A DNA stretch of 64,000 bases, from assembly GCA_943735955.1 (NCBI GenBank), contig OX030957.1:1427001-1491000 (forward strand), written 5' to 3'. Numbering within the stretch: position 1 is the stretch's first letter; every line of letters starts with the position of its first letter. The translations under genes were made by a program, and so were the position numbers. This DNA is from Piscicola geometra. Lineage: Eukaryota; Annelida; Clitellata; Hirudinida; Piscicolidae. Positions 1-23,390 of this stretch are shown in pieces. A model generated the notes under the pieces. It worked only from the letters and a program-made list of their open reading frames with translations, was not told the DNA's origin and ran no database searches.

Positions 1-250
<250 letters not shown>

Positions 251-342
251 GTAGAAGGAGTAATAGTATTGCTAGATATAACGATCCTTCCACCACAGCT
301 TCAATAAGTAACACTCTTATTACCACTTTCCTATTCCAATAC

Positions 343-1866
343 ATGGAACTTTATCAGAAGAATAAAGATAAACAAACAAATAATATTCTGAATAAAAATA
401 ATAATATGGTTACTGAAAAGATGAATCTACATCGAAGTTCGAAAAGGCACAATAACTTGGGGCTCAATAAGGGCCGTTTTATTGCATCAGAGCGCGAAGG
501 AAACGCAACGAGAAGGGTCCTTGATTCATCGCCGCCATGGGCTTACGGCACATCACTCTTGCCTCAAGCTGCAACACGTTCCGTCACTCCAATCAAGCGT
601 CAGCAATTTGATTATCTTTTTCTATATCGAAGCCATCAAGTATTTCCCACGCCAAGCCCTTACAAAAAGTCTCATACCTCGAAGCTGATGCATACAGGTG
701 GAAACTCTATTCTTTCTAGTGTTCAGCTTTCTACCCCACTTTCTTTCAGAACAGCATTCATGGCATCCCTCCCCAGAAGCACAGAGATGAGAAGGCACGA
801 TATGAGGCTAGATCATGAAGATAGCATGAGCACAAATATTAATAATGCAGATGTCTTCACGGATAGCTCAATAGGCGCATCTGATAAAAAAGAGAATGAG
901 GTCGGTGATAAGACTCGACAAATGCATCAAGCGGGCTTTCTCTACAAACGAGACCGCCTGGAAAGCCGAGTGCCCTTCTATGATAGAGTGACCTCTGATG
1001 TAGACGACGTGAGAGGCATAAAAAAGGCTTTTGATAAAATAGAAGAAACAATGATTATTAATAGTATTTTTTCGATTGCAAACGATTGCTCCGAAATGGT
1101 TTCAACTGATAGCAAAAGTATGAGAAGTAATTTAAATAAAAAGTTTTTGAAGAAAGAAAATAGTCGAAAGCGCAATAAAAAAGCTAACTTCATCCATATA
1201 AACATCAACAATATCACTAGCTCCGTTCAAAACAGCAGCAACATCAGCAAGAACAGCCACAAGAGCTACTCCAGCCCTAAAGCCTTTCAAAGAAAGAATA
1301 GAAAAAGTAAGTTTGGTGTGCTGAAGTCAAAAAATGGCTTGGAACGACTCTATCAGAGGAGACAATCCACAACGAGAAAAAATAATTCAAGAATTTTCAA
1401 CCACTCTTTCAGCCCATATAAGCGCTCGACAAGTGTCTCTATCAACATCGACAAACAAGAGTTTCCTACTTCAAGCACAACTAATCTTGAGCTGGAAGTT
1501 GTAGATAAATCACTGAAACAAAGTTTGAAGGAACCAGACGCACTCGCATCTAAATCACTCGACGGGTTTGAAGAACTTTCAAGCGGCATGTCTCCCACGC
1601 CGACAGTCTTGAGGCTTCCTAACCTGCCTGCCTCCAATCCTCTTGACTCTAGTCAGTTTAGAATACCAAAGAACCTCTTCTGGTTTCTTTTTTTCCTCTC
1701 CATCTTGTTCCTCATTCTTTCTTTCAACAACATGCGTCTCTTTATTTCAATCAAAGAATTTCTCATCGAAACGACGCTCAAACACCAATCCGAGTCCGCC
1801 AAGAAAAGAAGAGAAATAAACCCACCGACACAAGCCCTCGATGAACTCACAAATACTAATGTCTAA
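343..1866 (+). CDS. Unrecognised 507-aa protein with C-terminal membrane anchor
   Basis: I do not recognise this protein. It is a single uninterrupted ORF of 507 codons in AT-rich DNA, much longer than expected by chance, with an ATG at 343 and a TAA at 1864-1866. Residues 1 to about 440 are hydrophilic, rich in Ser, Asn, Lys and Arg, with no visible globular domain. One strongly hydrophobic segment near residues 444-465 (NLFWFLFFLSILFLILSF) is followed by about 45 mostly polar, charged residues. This suggests a tail-anchored or single-pass membrane protein; there is no N-terminal signal peptide. Upstream exons could lie outside the window, so 343 may be an internal Met. A retrogene or lineage-specific gene is possible; no paralogue is visible here. 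Confidence 0.5.
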   Translation: MELYQKNKDKQTNNILNKNNNMVTEKMNLHRSSKRHNNLGLNKGRFIASEREGNATRRVLDSSPPWAYGTSLLPQAATRSVTPIKRQQFDYLFLYRSHQVFPTPSPYKKSHTSKLMHTGGNSILSSVQLSTPLSFRTAFMASLPRSTEMRRHDMRLDHEDSMSTNINNADVFTDSSIGASDKKENEVGDKTRQMHQAGFLYKRDRLESRVPFYDRVTSDVDDVRGIKKAFDKIEETMIINSIFSIANDCSEMVSTDSKSMRSNLNKKFLKKENSRKRNKKANFIHININNITSSVQNSSNISKNSHKSYSSPKAFQRKNRKSKFGVLKSKNGLERLYQRRQSTTRKNNSRIFNHSFSPYKRSTSVSINIDKQEFPTSSTTNLELEVVDKSLKQSLKEPDALASKSLDGFEELSSGMSPTPTVLRLPNLPASNPLDSSQFRIPKNLFWFLFFLSILFLILSFNNMRLFISIKEFLIETTLKHQSESAKKRREINPPTQALDELTNTNV

Positions 1867-4800
1867 CATTTCATTGCAATTCATTATACCGAATAATTGT
1901 TCTTCGCTTTGAAAAAACTTGTATTGTTTCGATTTAGTTACAATGATTGCTATTTAGATAATATCAAAAACGTTTGAAAGATTTTTTACCTCGTTAATTA
2001 AGATGAACTAGTTTTGAAACAACGTCTGAGATGTTACTGATTTTTGAAGATACTTCAATCCACACCACCCGTTTCTTCTCATAATTTCAATAGTTCAAAA
2101 CAACGACAAATATAACTTATTGAGGTAGTTAGTTGCGTCTCGAAGGACCAGCTTGATTTTCATTTTGGCCTTTAATCAGCGTGCATTTAAAAACATTAAT
2201 TCATCACGCATCTGCAAAAGAAAACATTTGACTTTTACAAAGCTTTGATGTTTTTCTATAAATTTTAAAACTCATAGCCTTAGTAGTCAGGGCTAGCTTT
2301 TAGTTTTTTTTTATTTTGCAATTATTTTGATCAAAGTCTCAATACAGCTCACGTGGTCGAAAGAGCTTTTTGAAAAGAAGAAAAGACAGAGATTGGTAAT
2401 AGTTTATCAATTTTGCCTGTATTAACCAACAAGACCATTCACTGATGTATGCCTTATCCGAATATAAAAACACTGAAACTGCAAGACTGCTACTGCAGCA
2501 TGTGAAAGACACCTTTGGTATCTTTCTGAAACTTGTTGCTTTCATCTAATTGATAATGCTGTCACTATAGTCTATAGACGAGAAGCGGTTGATAGTAGTT
2601 ACATTCCGAGAAGTTCAAGGCCCTGAAGAGCTTTTCAAACGAATTCAGTCATTTAGCCTCCGACTTCTAAGAAACTGCAAAACTTTTTTACAAAGAGCAC
2701 TTACTGTTTTTTAAGATTCTTGGAATATCTAAGCAATTCTTGCAAGTCGATCTCAGTGGGTGGAATCATAGCCAGAGTATTAATGTCTTGTGCAATCTGA
2801 CAGTCATCAATGTCATGACTGAGTTTGGGATTGCGTGGAACCCGACTTCGAAGAGAAGCAATCGTTTAGATTATAATAAAGAAGTTTCTAGCTTCACTTG
2901 GTCAGTCAAGCTCTTCTTCTACACAACTAACCGTTCGCAAACTTACAACATTTAAAAGTTGACCAAAACTTCAAAAGTCTTTTTGATGCAAAAAACTTCA
3001 AAATTCTATATGAAAAGAAAAATTTATTTTTAAACACCTGCTTTGGCTTGAGGCTTATAGACTTTGACTTGGTATTTTCTCAAAAGGTGTCTAATGGCTA
3101 TGTTCAAGCCCTTTGCAGGATTCATACTGCCTTTCTATAGACTGACCATTTTCACGATACTTGTCTTCAAAAACAATAAGTCTGTCCATACGGGACGTGG
3201 AAACGATACAGAAAATGGGTGATATGCTGGACATGGTTTAATGCCGTAAAACTGGGATAGACTTGATGTACTGAACTCTATTCGTAAAGAAGTTTTTATT
3301 CATGTATTTATTCGATCTTTGATCTCTTTTTTGAACCATTCAAGTCGGCTTGTTTGGACCGTGCGCATTGTTTTATAAAGCTCGCATTACTCAAACTAGT
3401 TTAGATGTATGGCTTCCTAAAATGCGCTTCAAAGATTGGAAGCTATAAATAAGCATTACGGATATTTCTAAACAACCTCAAAACATAATTGTGCATATGT
3501 TTGTATAAACCTAATAACCTTGTTCAACTACTATTACTTCTATACTGTCCATACTTCTACTCTAAAAGTGATTCTACTGGGATACTTATACTGCTCAACG
3601 ACCCTACTACTGATGTTCATGCAAACAGGAAGGCATTCCTTTAAGCGATGAGAGCCCTCAAAGACTTTTTGAAAGAATGCAAAGTCTGAGAAGCAACATT
3701 ATCTATTCTAGCGCATGATTTATTGAGGCATTCGAGTGTCTCCAGTCTGTGCATGGGCGAGTGTAATCATGCATTTGCGCATGAATGAAACAAATAAAGG
3801 AATGAAGCGAGGAAGGCAGGCGACGATTAATCTTAATAATTAATGGTGCATCCACTCACCTCCGATGCAAACGCCACACAGTAGAAGGTAGACCAGCTTC
3901 ATTCTGAATAGTTTTCTCTACCGATCTCGTCTCTTTCACCTGATGCTTGATTCCACATAGTTAATTTGTATCACGTGAGAATTATGCATATATATAATAC
4001 ATTTATATATAGTACATTCTCAGAGAGGTGCTTCTAGAAACACTAACTCGGGACAGGTTTGCATCAGTTTGATCGCATGCTTTTATTTCAAAAAGTTAAT
4101 TGATATCATTTGTTTCTATCATTGTGGCCAAGCGTTGATTTGTTGTAGCAGATGTTGAACCAGTTCTCGAGTTACAAAATAAGTTTAATTTTTACAAAAA
4201 AACTATAAAAATACCTTTTGTAGTGATGAAAAAAGCCTGTTGTTTGCCGATTTTTATTATATTCAAAGTTGAACTTTATCAAAACAGTTTTTAGCTTTTA
4301 AATAATACCACTGGTGACAGAAACATTTTGGAAATGTGCTATAATGTCTGAGTTATAATTTTTCTGAAGGGTTTGTTTCATGAAACCATCCATCGTTTAG
4401 GAACAAGAACCTCTTATATAACCCACTCATTCTCACGCTCACACGCACGCGCATAACACAAACGCACTGCTCACACACATATATATTTGCGTTTTTTATT
4501 TATAATATATGATTAAAAATGTATTTTAATGTATTTCAACATTTTTAAAGGTTACCGGGGACGTATAGAGCTATGATAAACGACTTAAGTTCTCAAGTTC
4601 AGTGTCTTCTAAAAGAACTTTTTCAATGCTCTATAAAACTCTCCGATGAACTTTGAAATTATTTTTATAAAGAAGTTAATTTTACACGATAAATCTTTCT
4701 AGTCGTAAATTCATTTTAAAAAGAGTCTGGCTATGTAGACAGCTTGGAGATGCGTCGGGCCAGGTGACATTAGGCATGGTCTCGTTCGACATTTCGTAAA

Positions 4801-7136
4801 TATCGTTTTGCACGAAGGCATTGTACACTTTGATTATGTCATTTCATTGCATTCATTTAAATGGAATTTTTTATTTCAATAATAATTTTCGCATTTAGAA
4901 GATAATTTAGTTCAGTCTGGATCATTCTGTGAATTATCGAATACTAAAAGAGACATTAAGAGCATGGATTTTCAATGTATATCTACCAGTGAAATGTCTT
5001 TTCAAATACCTGGAGAATCTCTGCAAAGAGCTCTAAAAAAATAGTTTAAAATTATTTAAAAAAAATGTAAATTATAGATTAAGAAGGCGATTTGGTTTTT
5101 ACATGAATTTCTTTCTTGCAATGTAGAAATGACTTGTTTTATTTGCGAGACGAGCAAAGCATTCTCTTGGTGCATACGCATTTGTAAATAGTCTTGATCA
5201 AAAACTACTTTTCAAAATTATTAAATCTGAAATTAGTTTTTTTAAAGAATTTAATATAGGAATTGAACATAAGATTCGGATAAGAAAGGAATACAAATCT
5301 AAAATTAAAAAATATAGATTCGGTTCGTCATCTGATGATTCATATATTATAAAGAGAAAAATTAATCTATCTCCGTCTTTTTCCAATCATTTAGAGATAT
5401 TCTAATAATGGATAAGGATCAAAATAAACAAGTCACTGGAGTTGTATCCTGATGGAAATATAGGTCCCATGTCACTTTAGATTGCATCGAGAAATCCTCT
5501 CCAGGACATGTGGTGATTGTGAGTGACAAGCTTTCGTTGAGTCGTTCGTGTGAGTTTCATTTGCTGCTCAGCGCTGAAGTTTCTTTTCGAGTCTTCAATG
5601 AACGAATAATATCATTAAAGTTTTATGATCAAAAACTCAATTAGAGTCTCAGAATTGAATAATTTAACTTAAATAATAATATAACCAAATAAGCTCAAGA
5701 TTAATATTGCTAGCATTTCGAAGTTCGTTTTCTAGGCTGCGGTGAGTTGACTGTCAACAGTTACCACATGCAGTGGTCTGGAAGATCTGATGAACATGAG
5801 GGTGTGGTTTTGGGTTACCAACATAGTGCTCAAAAGCTCTTGTGTTTTGAAAGCAATAAATGTTCGAATATTGCTTGCAAGGTTCAGACACACTCGAGAC
5901 TTTCTTTCTGTGTACGTTAGTTACGCTTTGACAAAAGATGTCTCTGGCGATTCAAAAGACGCCAATTACAACGGAATGAATGATTAATTAAGCCTAGAAA
6001 AAAGAGTGGTCTAGTTGTGTGTCTGTGAAACTTCAACGCAGTAGAGCGGCAAGATTGGCAGGTGCTCATGATCTGTACCAAAGTTATCTATGGTAGAAAC
6101 TGACCTGAATTTATTTAAAGTCTTTTAACTGATTAATTTCTTCAGTATTTTTATAGTTTAGGTGTTAACTAAAAGCACAAAAAAAGTAATAAAAAAATGG
6201 TGGTGTTTGAACATTACGGGTGTCTGAACAATCTGGTATTTTACGGTATATAAAAAATAAAGTATCAAATGATGCTTTAGAATCATTAATTTTTTAATAG
6301 CATGAAATGTTAATTAACGTTTTGAAGAAAATTTGAATAATTTTTTTAAATATTACTAAAATAATGATTTAAAGATGCCATTGTCAAAGCAGGCGACGCC
6401 TAATTCTCAGGAGAAGGCAACAAGCTAAAACACAAAGGCCATCAATTGCTTTTGAGCTGCAATCCAAAGAAAACACTTTTTTGTTTTTGAACCGCATCCC
6501 GTGCTAATTGCCTATTACGCGACATTGTTTTTCTTGTGGATGTGTGACCCATTTGTGCTGCTTCCCTCGTGGAGCCGCCAGGCACGTGTGTCTCGCATGA
6601 CTCTTCAGAAGAATTGATAAGAAAGGAAATGAGGCTAATAGATGCCGTAAAACACCATATATTTTTAATCAACTCAAAAAGAAATAATTACTTTAAGAAA
6701 CAAAAAATAAAAAGTTAGACCTGGAAATTTCATTATTTCAGTATTGAAAAGTCTCTAAATTTTTGTGGAAAGAAAGCTTTTGAGTAAAATGAAGAAGAAA
6801 AAAACATTTTTATAAATATATTTTACAGTATCTTTTAGGTAATTATAAGATAAAAAATCATTTATTAAACACTGATATTGCTGTTTCAATAGATCTCGTA
6901 CACTGCATAAAAAAAGACATCGTTATCTTGAATGCCGCTTGACAATTTTGTCTAATCTCGGAGCTGCATTCATAAGTCAGTTTTTAATCTAAAAAAAGTC
7001 AAAATTTAAAAAAAAATGAGATAAAATACTACGAATGAAGCTCAGTGCGTTCTCATTGCAGGAACCTTATCGCCAGTAGATTGATTAAGCAGAATACGCA
7101 ATTCCATTTATAACTTTTGTATAATCTTAGTACCAG
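1867..7136. other. AT-rich intergenic region, mostly empty
   Basis: About 5.3 kb of AT-rich sequence. Short ORFs (up to ~75 codons) have no recognisable domain and lack convincing splice context. The only structure I can support is a signal-peptide-like exon on the minus strand at 3862-3906 and a short run of ACAC/ACGC near 4436-4480. No RNA gene or clear mobile element was recognised. Confidence 0.6.
3862..3906 (-). CDS. Isolated first exon encoding a signal peptide (rest of gene not found)
   Basis: Read on the minus strand, an ATG at 3906 encodes MKLVYLLLCGVCIGG and runs straight into a consensus donor GTGAGT with a phase-1 codon split. This is the same architecture as the protease first exon at 7189-7231 (short hydrophobic leader, then a phase-1 intron). 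A TATATAAAT-like sequence lies about 90-110 bp upstream on that strand. The following 2 kb on the minus strand show no recognisable mature domain. It may be the leader of a small secreted protein, a decayed paralogue of the protease, or chance. Confidence 0.3.
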
Positions 7137-7144
7137 TATATAAG
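7137..7144 (+). promoter_or_regulatory. TATA box of the serine protease gene
   Basis: TATATAAG lies 45-52 bp before the protease ATG, which would place the transcription start about 20 bp upstream of the start codon. This compact arrangement is typical of highly expressed secreted enzymes. Confidence 0.6.
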
Positions 7145-7188
7145 GCAAAAACTATTTGAAGTTATCATTTCAAATTATATTTGTAAAA

Positions 7189-9458
<2,270 letters not shown>

Positions 9459-9583
9459 GGTGGAAGGTGGTGGAGAGAAGAAGGAAGAGAAGGACTTGGA
9501 GATACGAAGATCATAGCTGAAATTTGTTGAAAACTTTTTGGGAAACAATTATAGACATCCAGTTTTTATGAGTAATTATTTTC

Positions 9584-9589
9584 AATAAA
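9584..9589 (+). terminator. Poly(A) signal of the protease gene
   Basis: AATAAA about 125 bp after the protease stop codon, followed by TG/T-rich sequence. It is the first canonical hexamer on this strand after the stop. Confidence 0.6.
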
Positions 9590-9923
9590 AATCATGATTT
9601 ATCTGTTCTATTTCTGTTTCGACATGGCGTGAATGCTGGAGTGGAGGTTAAACGTGCATTAATATTCAGTAAGTGCTGCAGAGCTGCTGCATTCAAACTT
9701 TACAATCAGATAAACAATTTTACTTACTCAAACCTCATTCCTTGACTCATTTAATGGTTTCTTTAAATATGTTTTTTTATTTGATTCTTCCAGTTTTCAG
9801 TTGTTAAAAGCAATAAAAAATTTCTCTATGCATGAAATATGAAGCAATTCTATACTCATTCTACAAAAAGTTGAAAAACAATTTTTAAACTTACATATTT
9901 GAATGTAGGGATTATTAAAAATC

Positions 9924-12900
9924 ATGTGGAGGACGTTGGTTGTGATGATGGCCGCAGTTCTCCAGGATTTTATTGGGGCAGAGCCTTTCAACCAGTTTGT
10001 TTCAATCATTCCATAGATCATACATCTATTGAAAATGATAAAAACTAAATGGCATAAAACTAGTTTCATGGTGATTGATTAGTGTCGCCATACTGCAATG
10101 GCTGTTGTCTGAGAGGTCCTACCTAGTCGCCACACTGAAGCCTAGTCATCAATGCCTAGACACATATATAAGCATTTTTCGAATTTGAGGTCCTATCCAT
10201 TTATTACTCAAGTTTTTTCTCATTTCATATTTCGCCTTTAACTTCTTCTTCTTCTTTCTTCTTTTTCTTCTCTTTTCCTGCTTCATTCTTTTTTCTCTTC
10301 CTTCTCTCTTCATGCTCTCTCATGTTTCTATGATAAATTTCTCGTACTCAATTCTAAACGATAAAAATTTTTAATTTTTTTAAATAAAAAAATTCAATAT
10401 TTGGATTTATTAGCTATACTCAATCTGAGAAACTTTTATATTCCTATTTTAACGGTTTTGAAAGCATATATAAGACTGCTGTTTTTCGCAGTATGAATTT
10501 CCCCCACCCCACAGCAAGGCTCTCATGACCATAATGCGAGCTGACAACTACTCCCAACACGACCCTCCCATCATCAGTACCTGCCTTTCACTATCCCACT
10601 CTTTTGAGTTTCAACTTTTATCTCGGTTTTTTTAATTATTTCCCTCACTAATCCATGAAACATGCGTGCATCTTCGTTCTGTATCTTGTCGTTGCGAATA
10701 ATTTTTTTTCAAGTTTCTCTTTTTGTTTTCATTGATACTTTTCCAATCAGTGCATTGTATGCATTGCATTGCATTGTATCATATTAAAATTGGTATGTAG
10801 AAAGATTTTGCTTTGCATTATTACGTGAGTACTTTTTGGAAGTTTTCGATGCATTCCTGCAGACTTTCCGACCGACGTGAAGATCGGCATCAGCATCATC
10901 GGCTTCTACGCCTTCAACGAGCAAACTATGGTGAGAACCTGATTTGTTGTCTCCCATCATCTGAAAGGCTCTTTCTCTAATTGTAGTGGTGGTAATTAAG
11001 CCATTGAATGCATTAACACATTACCCTCATAGTCAAACAACTTTCAGTGAAGTTTCTGTAAGCATGCACAAACCACCAAAACAGGATTATTCCTTGAGTT
11101 TGACGCTGAAGCAGGCGTGGAACGATCCCCGTCTCAGACAGAGAAGTCTCAAGAAGGGACAGAAGAAGGAGGGGAAGGGCAAGAAGGCATCGAAAACGAC
11201 CGAACAACCACTGCAGTCGTTTCGCTTCAACGACGCGTGGACCAAGATCTGGCTGCCTGACACGTTCTTCAGGAACGAGAAACAGGTGGAAGGGAGGGAT
11301 GCATTCCTTGAACGATCTTTTGTAGATTTTATTGAAAACTGTTGATGTAGAAAAATTGATCTTAGAAAGAAAAATTAAAGTAGAAATTTTATAGAATATA
11401 TAAAAAGCTTTTTTCATCCTACCTTTTAACGAATTTGAAATTTAGCCCAGAAAGTTAGTCGACAATGGGCTAGACAGGAGACAAACTTAATGTGCCGAAA
11501 AATATTTTTATAGAAGCAAAAAAAATCACTAAAATTCCACAAATTTTAATTATGCATCAGAATTGAGCTGACGACAAGCCAGTGCGCACTTGTCTGCCAT
11601 TTCTAAGGCGATATTATTTATGATGGATAGAGGCTGGTCAGAGAAAAGGTTGCGTGATTGGTAAATATGAAACAATCGAATGCGAACTAACATGAATTCG
11701 TCGAGGTTTAGGCTGAAATAATCTTATTCACGTTGACATTTACTTGCAATTGCTCAGTCTCCACCGACCTTTCTGAGTGAATTGCTCCGTCTCCGAATTC
11801 GGCGTCTCTCACTGAGACAAAATACGAGTGCATCTGCGAATTTCATATATAATTTATGTATACAAAATAATGAAAATGAAAATTTTATCTTCACAATTTC
11901 CAGGCCAGCTTTCATTCGGTAACGGTGGAGAACCGTCTGGTGATAGTGAAGTCAGACGGGGACATTTGGTACAACATGAAGTGAGTCTCATTCATGAGCA
12001 TTTAATGGTGGAAACATAGCTTTTGAAACTACTTCAAAAACATGGCTATTTCAACGCTGTGACTTATCACTGAACCTCCTTCACACATCTCATATCTCAG
12101 AATCTCTGCTACTCTGTCGTGTCCGATGAAACTGCACAAGTACCCACTGGACAAGCAAGTCTGTCCCATGATCTTTGAAAGCTGTGAGAACGGCCATGAT
12201 TTGTATGCTTCTATAAAAAGTTGAAGAAGGCCTCTTTTTTCATATTTTTATCTAAAAATGTGTTTTATCTATTTGAAAAAATTCATTTTTTTGTGCCTGT
12301 ACATCTCTCAATGTGTTTATGCCTTTTTAGATTCTTATGTGTGTTTGTTTATGCGTTAATGTGTGCTTAAAGGAGAGATGGTTGATAAATGGTGAGTAGA
12401 GATGGCATGAAGAGACAATTGAAACACCTGCAGACTCTCGAGCTGAGCTTGAGTGAAGTGTAAATAATGATAAAGAACTAACATGTCTTCATATTTGAAA
12501 CTATTTTATTCATTTATGCACCTATTCAAAGATCTATTCACGCATTTAGACATTTTTCATGCCTAAACACATGCACTAACCCCTTCAACACCCCTGCAGT
12601 CGGTTACACCACCGACGTTATGACACTCAGTTGGCTGGATGATCCAGTCGAAGTTTACAACGATTTCCACGTTGCTCAGTTCAACTACGAGGGCCACAAA
12701 CTCACCGACTGCAAGCAGAACTACACTGGAGGTGAAATGATGCTACTGCTGCGCTTGCGACTAATCATTCCAACTTGCTCGACTGTTGTGAAATCCATTT
12801 TTAAAAAACTATCCTTATTATCAAGAACTTCAACACCACCACCTTTTTAACCAGGCACTTTTCCCTGCTTGAAGATCGACTTTGTTCTGCAGAGAGACGT

Positions 12901-14057
12901 TGGCTACTTCACCATACAGGTGCTTAGATTCGCAACCATCAATCATATCACTATCGTATAATTAACCTTAATAATGTATTATAATCAAATCATCATTATC
13001 AAAATCATCATTCTCATAATCATCATCATCATCACTACAACCCCATCACAAGGTCTTTTTTCCCACCTTCTTGATAGTGGTCCTCTCATGGCTTTCCTTC
13101 TGGATCAGCACTGATGCCGTGCCTGCCAGGGTTTCGCTCGGTCTGCTCACCGTCCTCACCATGACGAACCTCTCTATCAGTCAGTCCTTTGCGTTGAATT
13201 CAGCAGCTGAAAACAATTTTACAGTTTTTATCGGCGATGGAAAGTCTAGCAAGTTAAAATGAGTTTTTTTCGGTGTAAAATCAGCTTAGTTAAATCTCAG
13301 CCTGCCCACACAGGCATCAACAGCAACCTGCCCAGAGTGAGTTACATCAAGGCGATCGACATTTGGATGTCTGCTTGTCTGCTCTTCGTCTTCAGCGCCC
13401 TCTCCGAATATGCCTTCGTCAACGTCGCCTCCAGACACAAGGTGATCACGCGACAACCCACCATACTGGTACGCGCGTGTGTGTTGTGCTCGTTGAAGGG
13501 GGGGAGGGTAGTTTGGTGTGCATGGAGTGCTTGATTGAACTGTTTTGAAAGTCTCTTCGGTCAATGAGAATTCAGATCCTTTGTTTAGATTACTGAAAAC
13601 TTAGACCTTAAGAGCGCAAGTGTTCTTGTTTAAACTCATTTGTTCAATCCTCATGCTCAACAGCCTCCCGATCAGAAGGCAGGCTTCAAGGAGAAAATAC
13701 GTTCGGTGAGACGACACCTTCCATTCTCCTTACTTTCAATTTGAAGCCCTTCAAACGATATCCCAAAAGCCAATGGCGAACTATTCTCTTCACGCAAGTG
13801 ATAACACTCGCACCAACACACAGGCGCTCTCTAGGGGCACTTCCAGACCACCTCACCATCACTCAATAGAGGTCACGCCAGGGGCAAGCTTCCTTCCACA
13901 GACCACGCTAGCACCCCTCCCTTCCTCCAAGCCTCCGCTGGATGGCAAGGCGAGGGCGCAGAGGATCGACGACTGGTCCAGGGTGGTCTTTCCGCTGGCT
14001 TTCGTGCTCTTCAACGTCGTCTACTGGATTGGCTACATACACGTCGTTGCTCATTGA
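9924..14057 (+). CDS. Anion-selective Cys-loop ligand-gated ion channel subunit
   Basis: Eleven exons: 9924-9994, 10515-10576, 10863-10930, 11085-11285, 11903-about 11980, 12101-about 12187, 12600-12731, 12855-12919, 13053-13179, 13314-13468, 13664-13705, then 13824-14057 (junction phases agree throughout the first half). The leader is [21 protein letters not shown]. The extracellular domain has the Cys-loop [15 protein letters not shown] (13 residues between Cys) and a second Cys pair in [13 protein letters not shown], as in glycine and glutamate-gated chloride channels. M1 is [18 protein letters not shown]2 begins with the Pro-Ala-Arg signature of anion channels ([17 protein letters not shown]). 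M3 is [20 protein letters not shown]4 is [19 protein letters not shown] short intracellular loop separates M3 and M4. Between the DPRL and DAWTKIW strands is an unusual Lys-rich insertion. The ligand (glycine, glutamate, GABA or other) cannot be assigned from sequence. A pentameric plasma-membrane chloride channel is expected. Confidence 0.92.
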
Positions 14058-14216
14058 ACCTCAAGGAAGCACTTAGGCGCTTCTCATGCGCTCTTGTCGA
14101 AGCGATCGGGCATTCGAAGGGAGTTGGAGAGAAATGTGCGGTAGGCACGGCTCAAAGACTGCAGCAGTTCTCAACACTCGCTGCAAACACTTGAAGCGAA
14201 AACTCTTCACTAAAGT

Positions 14217-14230
14217 TTTATTAATTTATT
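14217..14230 (-). terminator. Twin poly(A) signals of DDX10
   Basis: On the minus strand AATAAA occurs twice (14225-14230 and 14217-14222), 28-41 bases beyond the proposed stop codon at 14258-14260. This supports the reading that the last coding exon is 14258-14407 rather than the ORF stop at 14545. Confidence 0.6.
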
Positions 14231-14257
14231 GAAAAGACGTAATGAAAAAATGACTAT

Positions 14258-23034
<8,777 letters not shown>

Positions 23035-23390
23035 TATACATTTGGGTAAGAAAGAATGAAGATCCACACATTTAAATTGTTCTAAATTATTATCGCTTAC
23101 ATAGCAAAAGTATTATATATCGTTGAAATAATTTTCTGTATGAATTCATTTAAATTACAATTATAAACAAGGAATAGTTAAAAAAATTATTAATTATAAG
23201 TTAACTTTATATTTTGTAAAGTATTCTACTTCTATCTTACGATCACGTGAAATCGGCCCATTTATTGTTGTAAACAGAGTTACTAATGATTTTAGTCTAG
23301 ACTCTAGAGCTCTTTTATCCATTATTGACATCCTTTTTAACATAAGTTTTTCTTTACTTTATATTTTTATTTATATATTTTCATATCAAA
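23035..23390. promoter_or_regulatory. Divergent promoter shared by DDX10 and BNIP3-like gene
   Basis: The two start codons (DDX10 at 23034 minus, BNIP3-like at 23391 plus) are 356 bp apart with nothing coding between them. The interval contains CACGTG at 23244-23249 inside TCACGTGA, which includes ACGTG, the core of hypoxia-response elements, and also fits Myc/USF/TFEB-type E-boxes. It also contains GTAAACA at 23270-23276, a forkhead/FOXO-type core. No TATA box is evident. Vertebrate BNIP3 is a known HIF-1 and FOXO target; use of these sites here is inference. Confidence 0.6.

Noticed and set aside
9797..10069. Minus-strand 90-codon ORF starting with a leader-like [10 protein letters not shown]
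   Set aside because: It overlaps, on the other strand, the first exon of the Cys-loop receptor, whose phase fits the next exon exactly; the minus frame has no domain.
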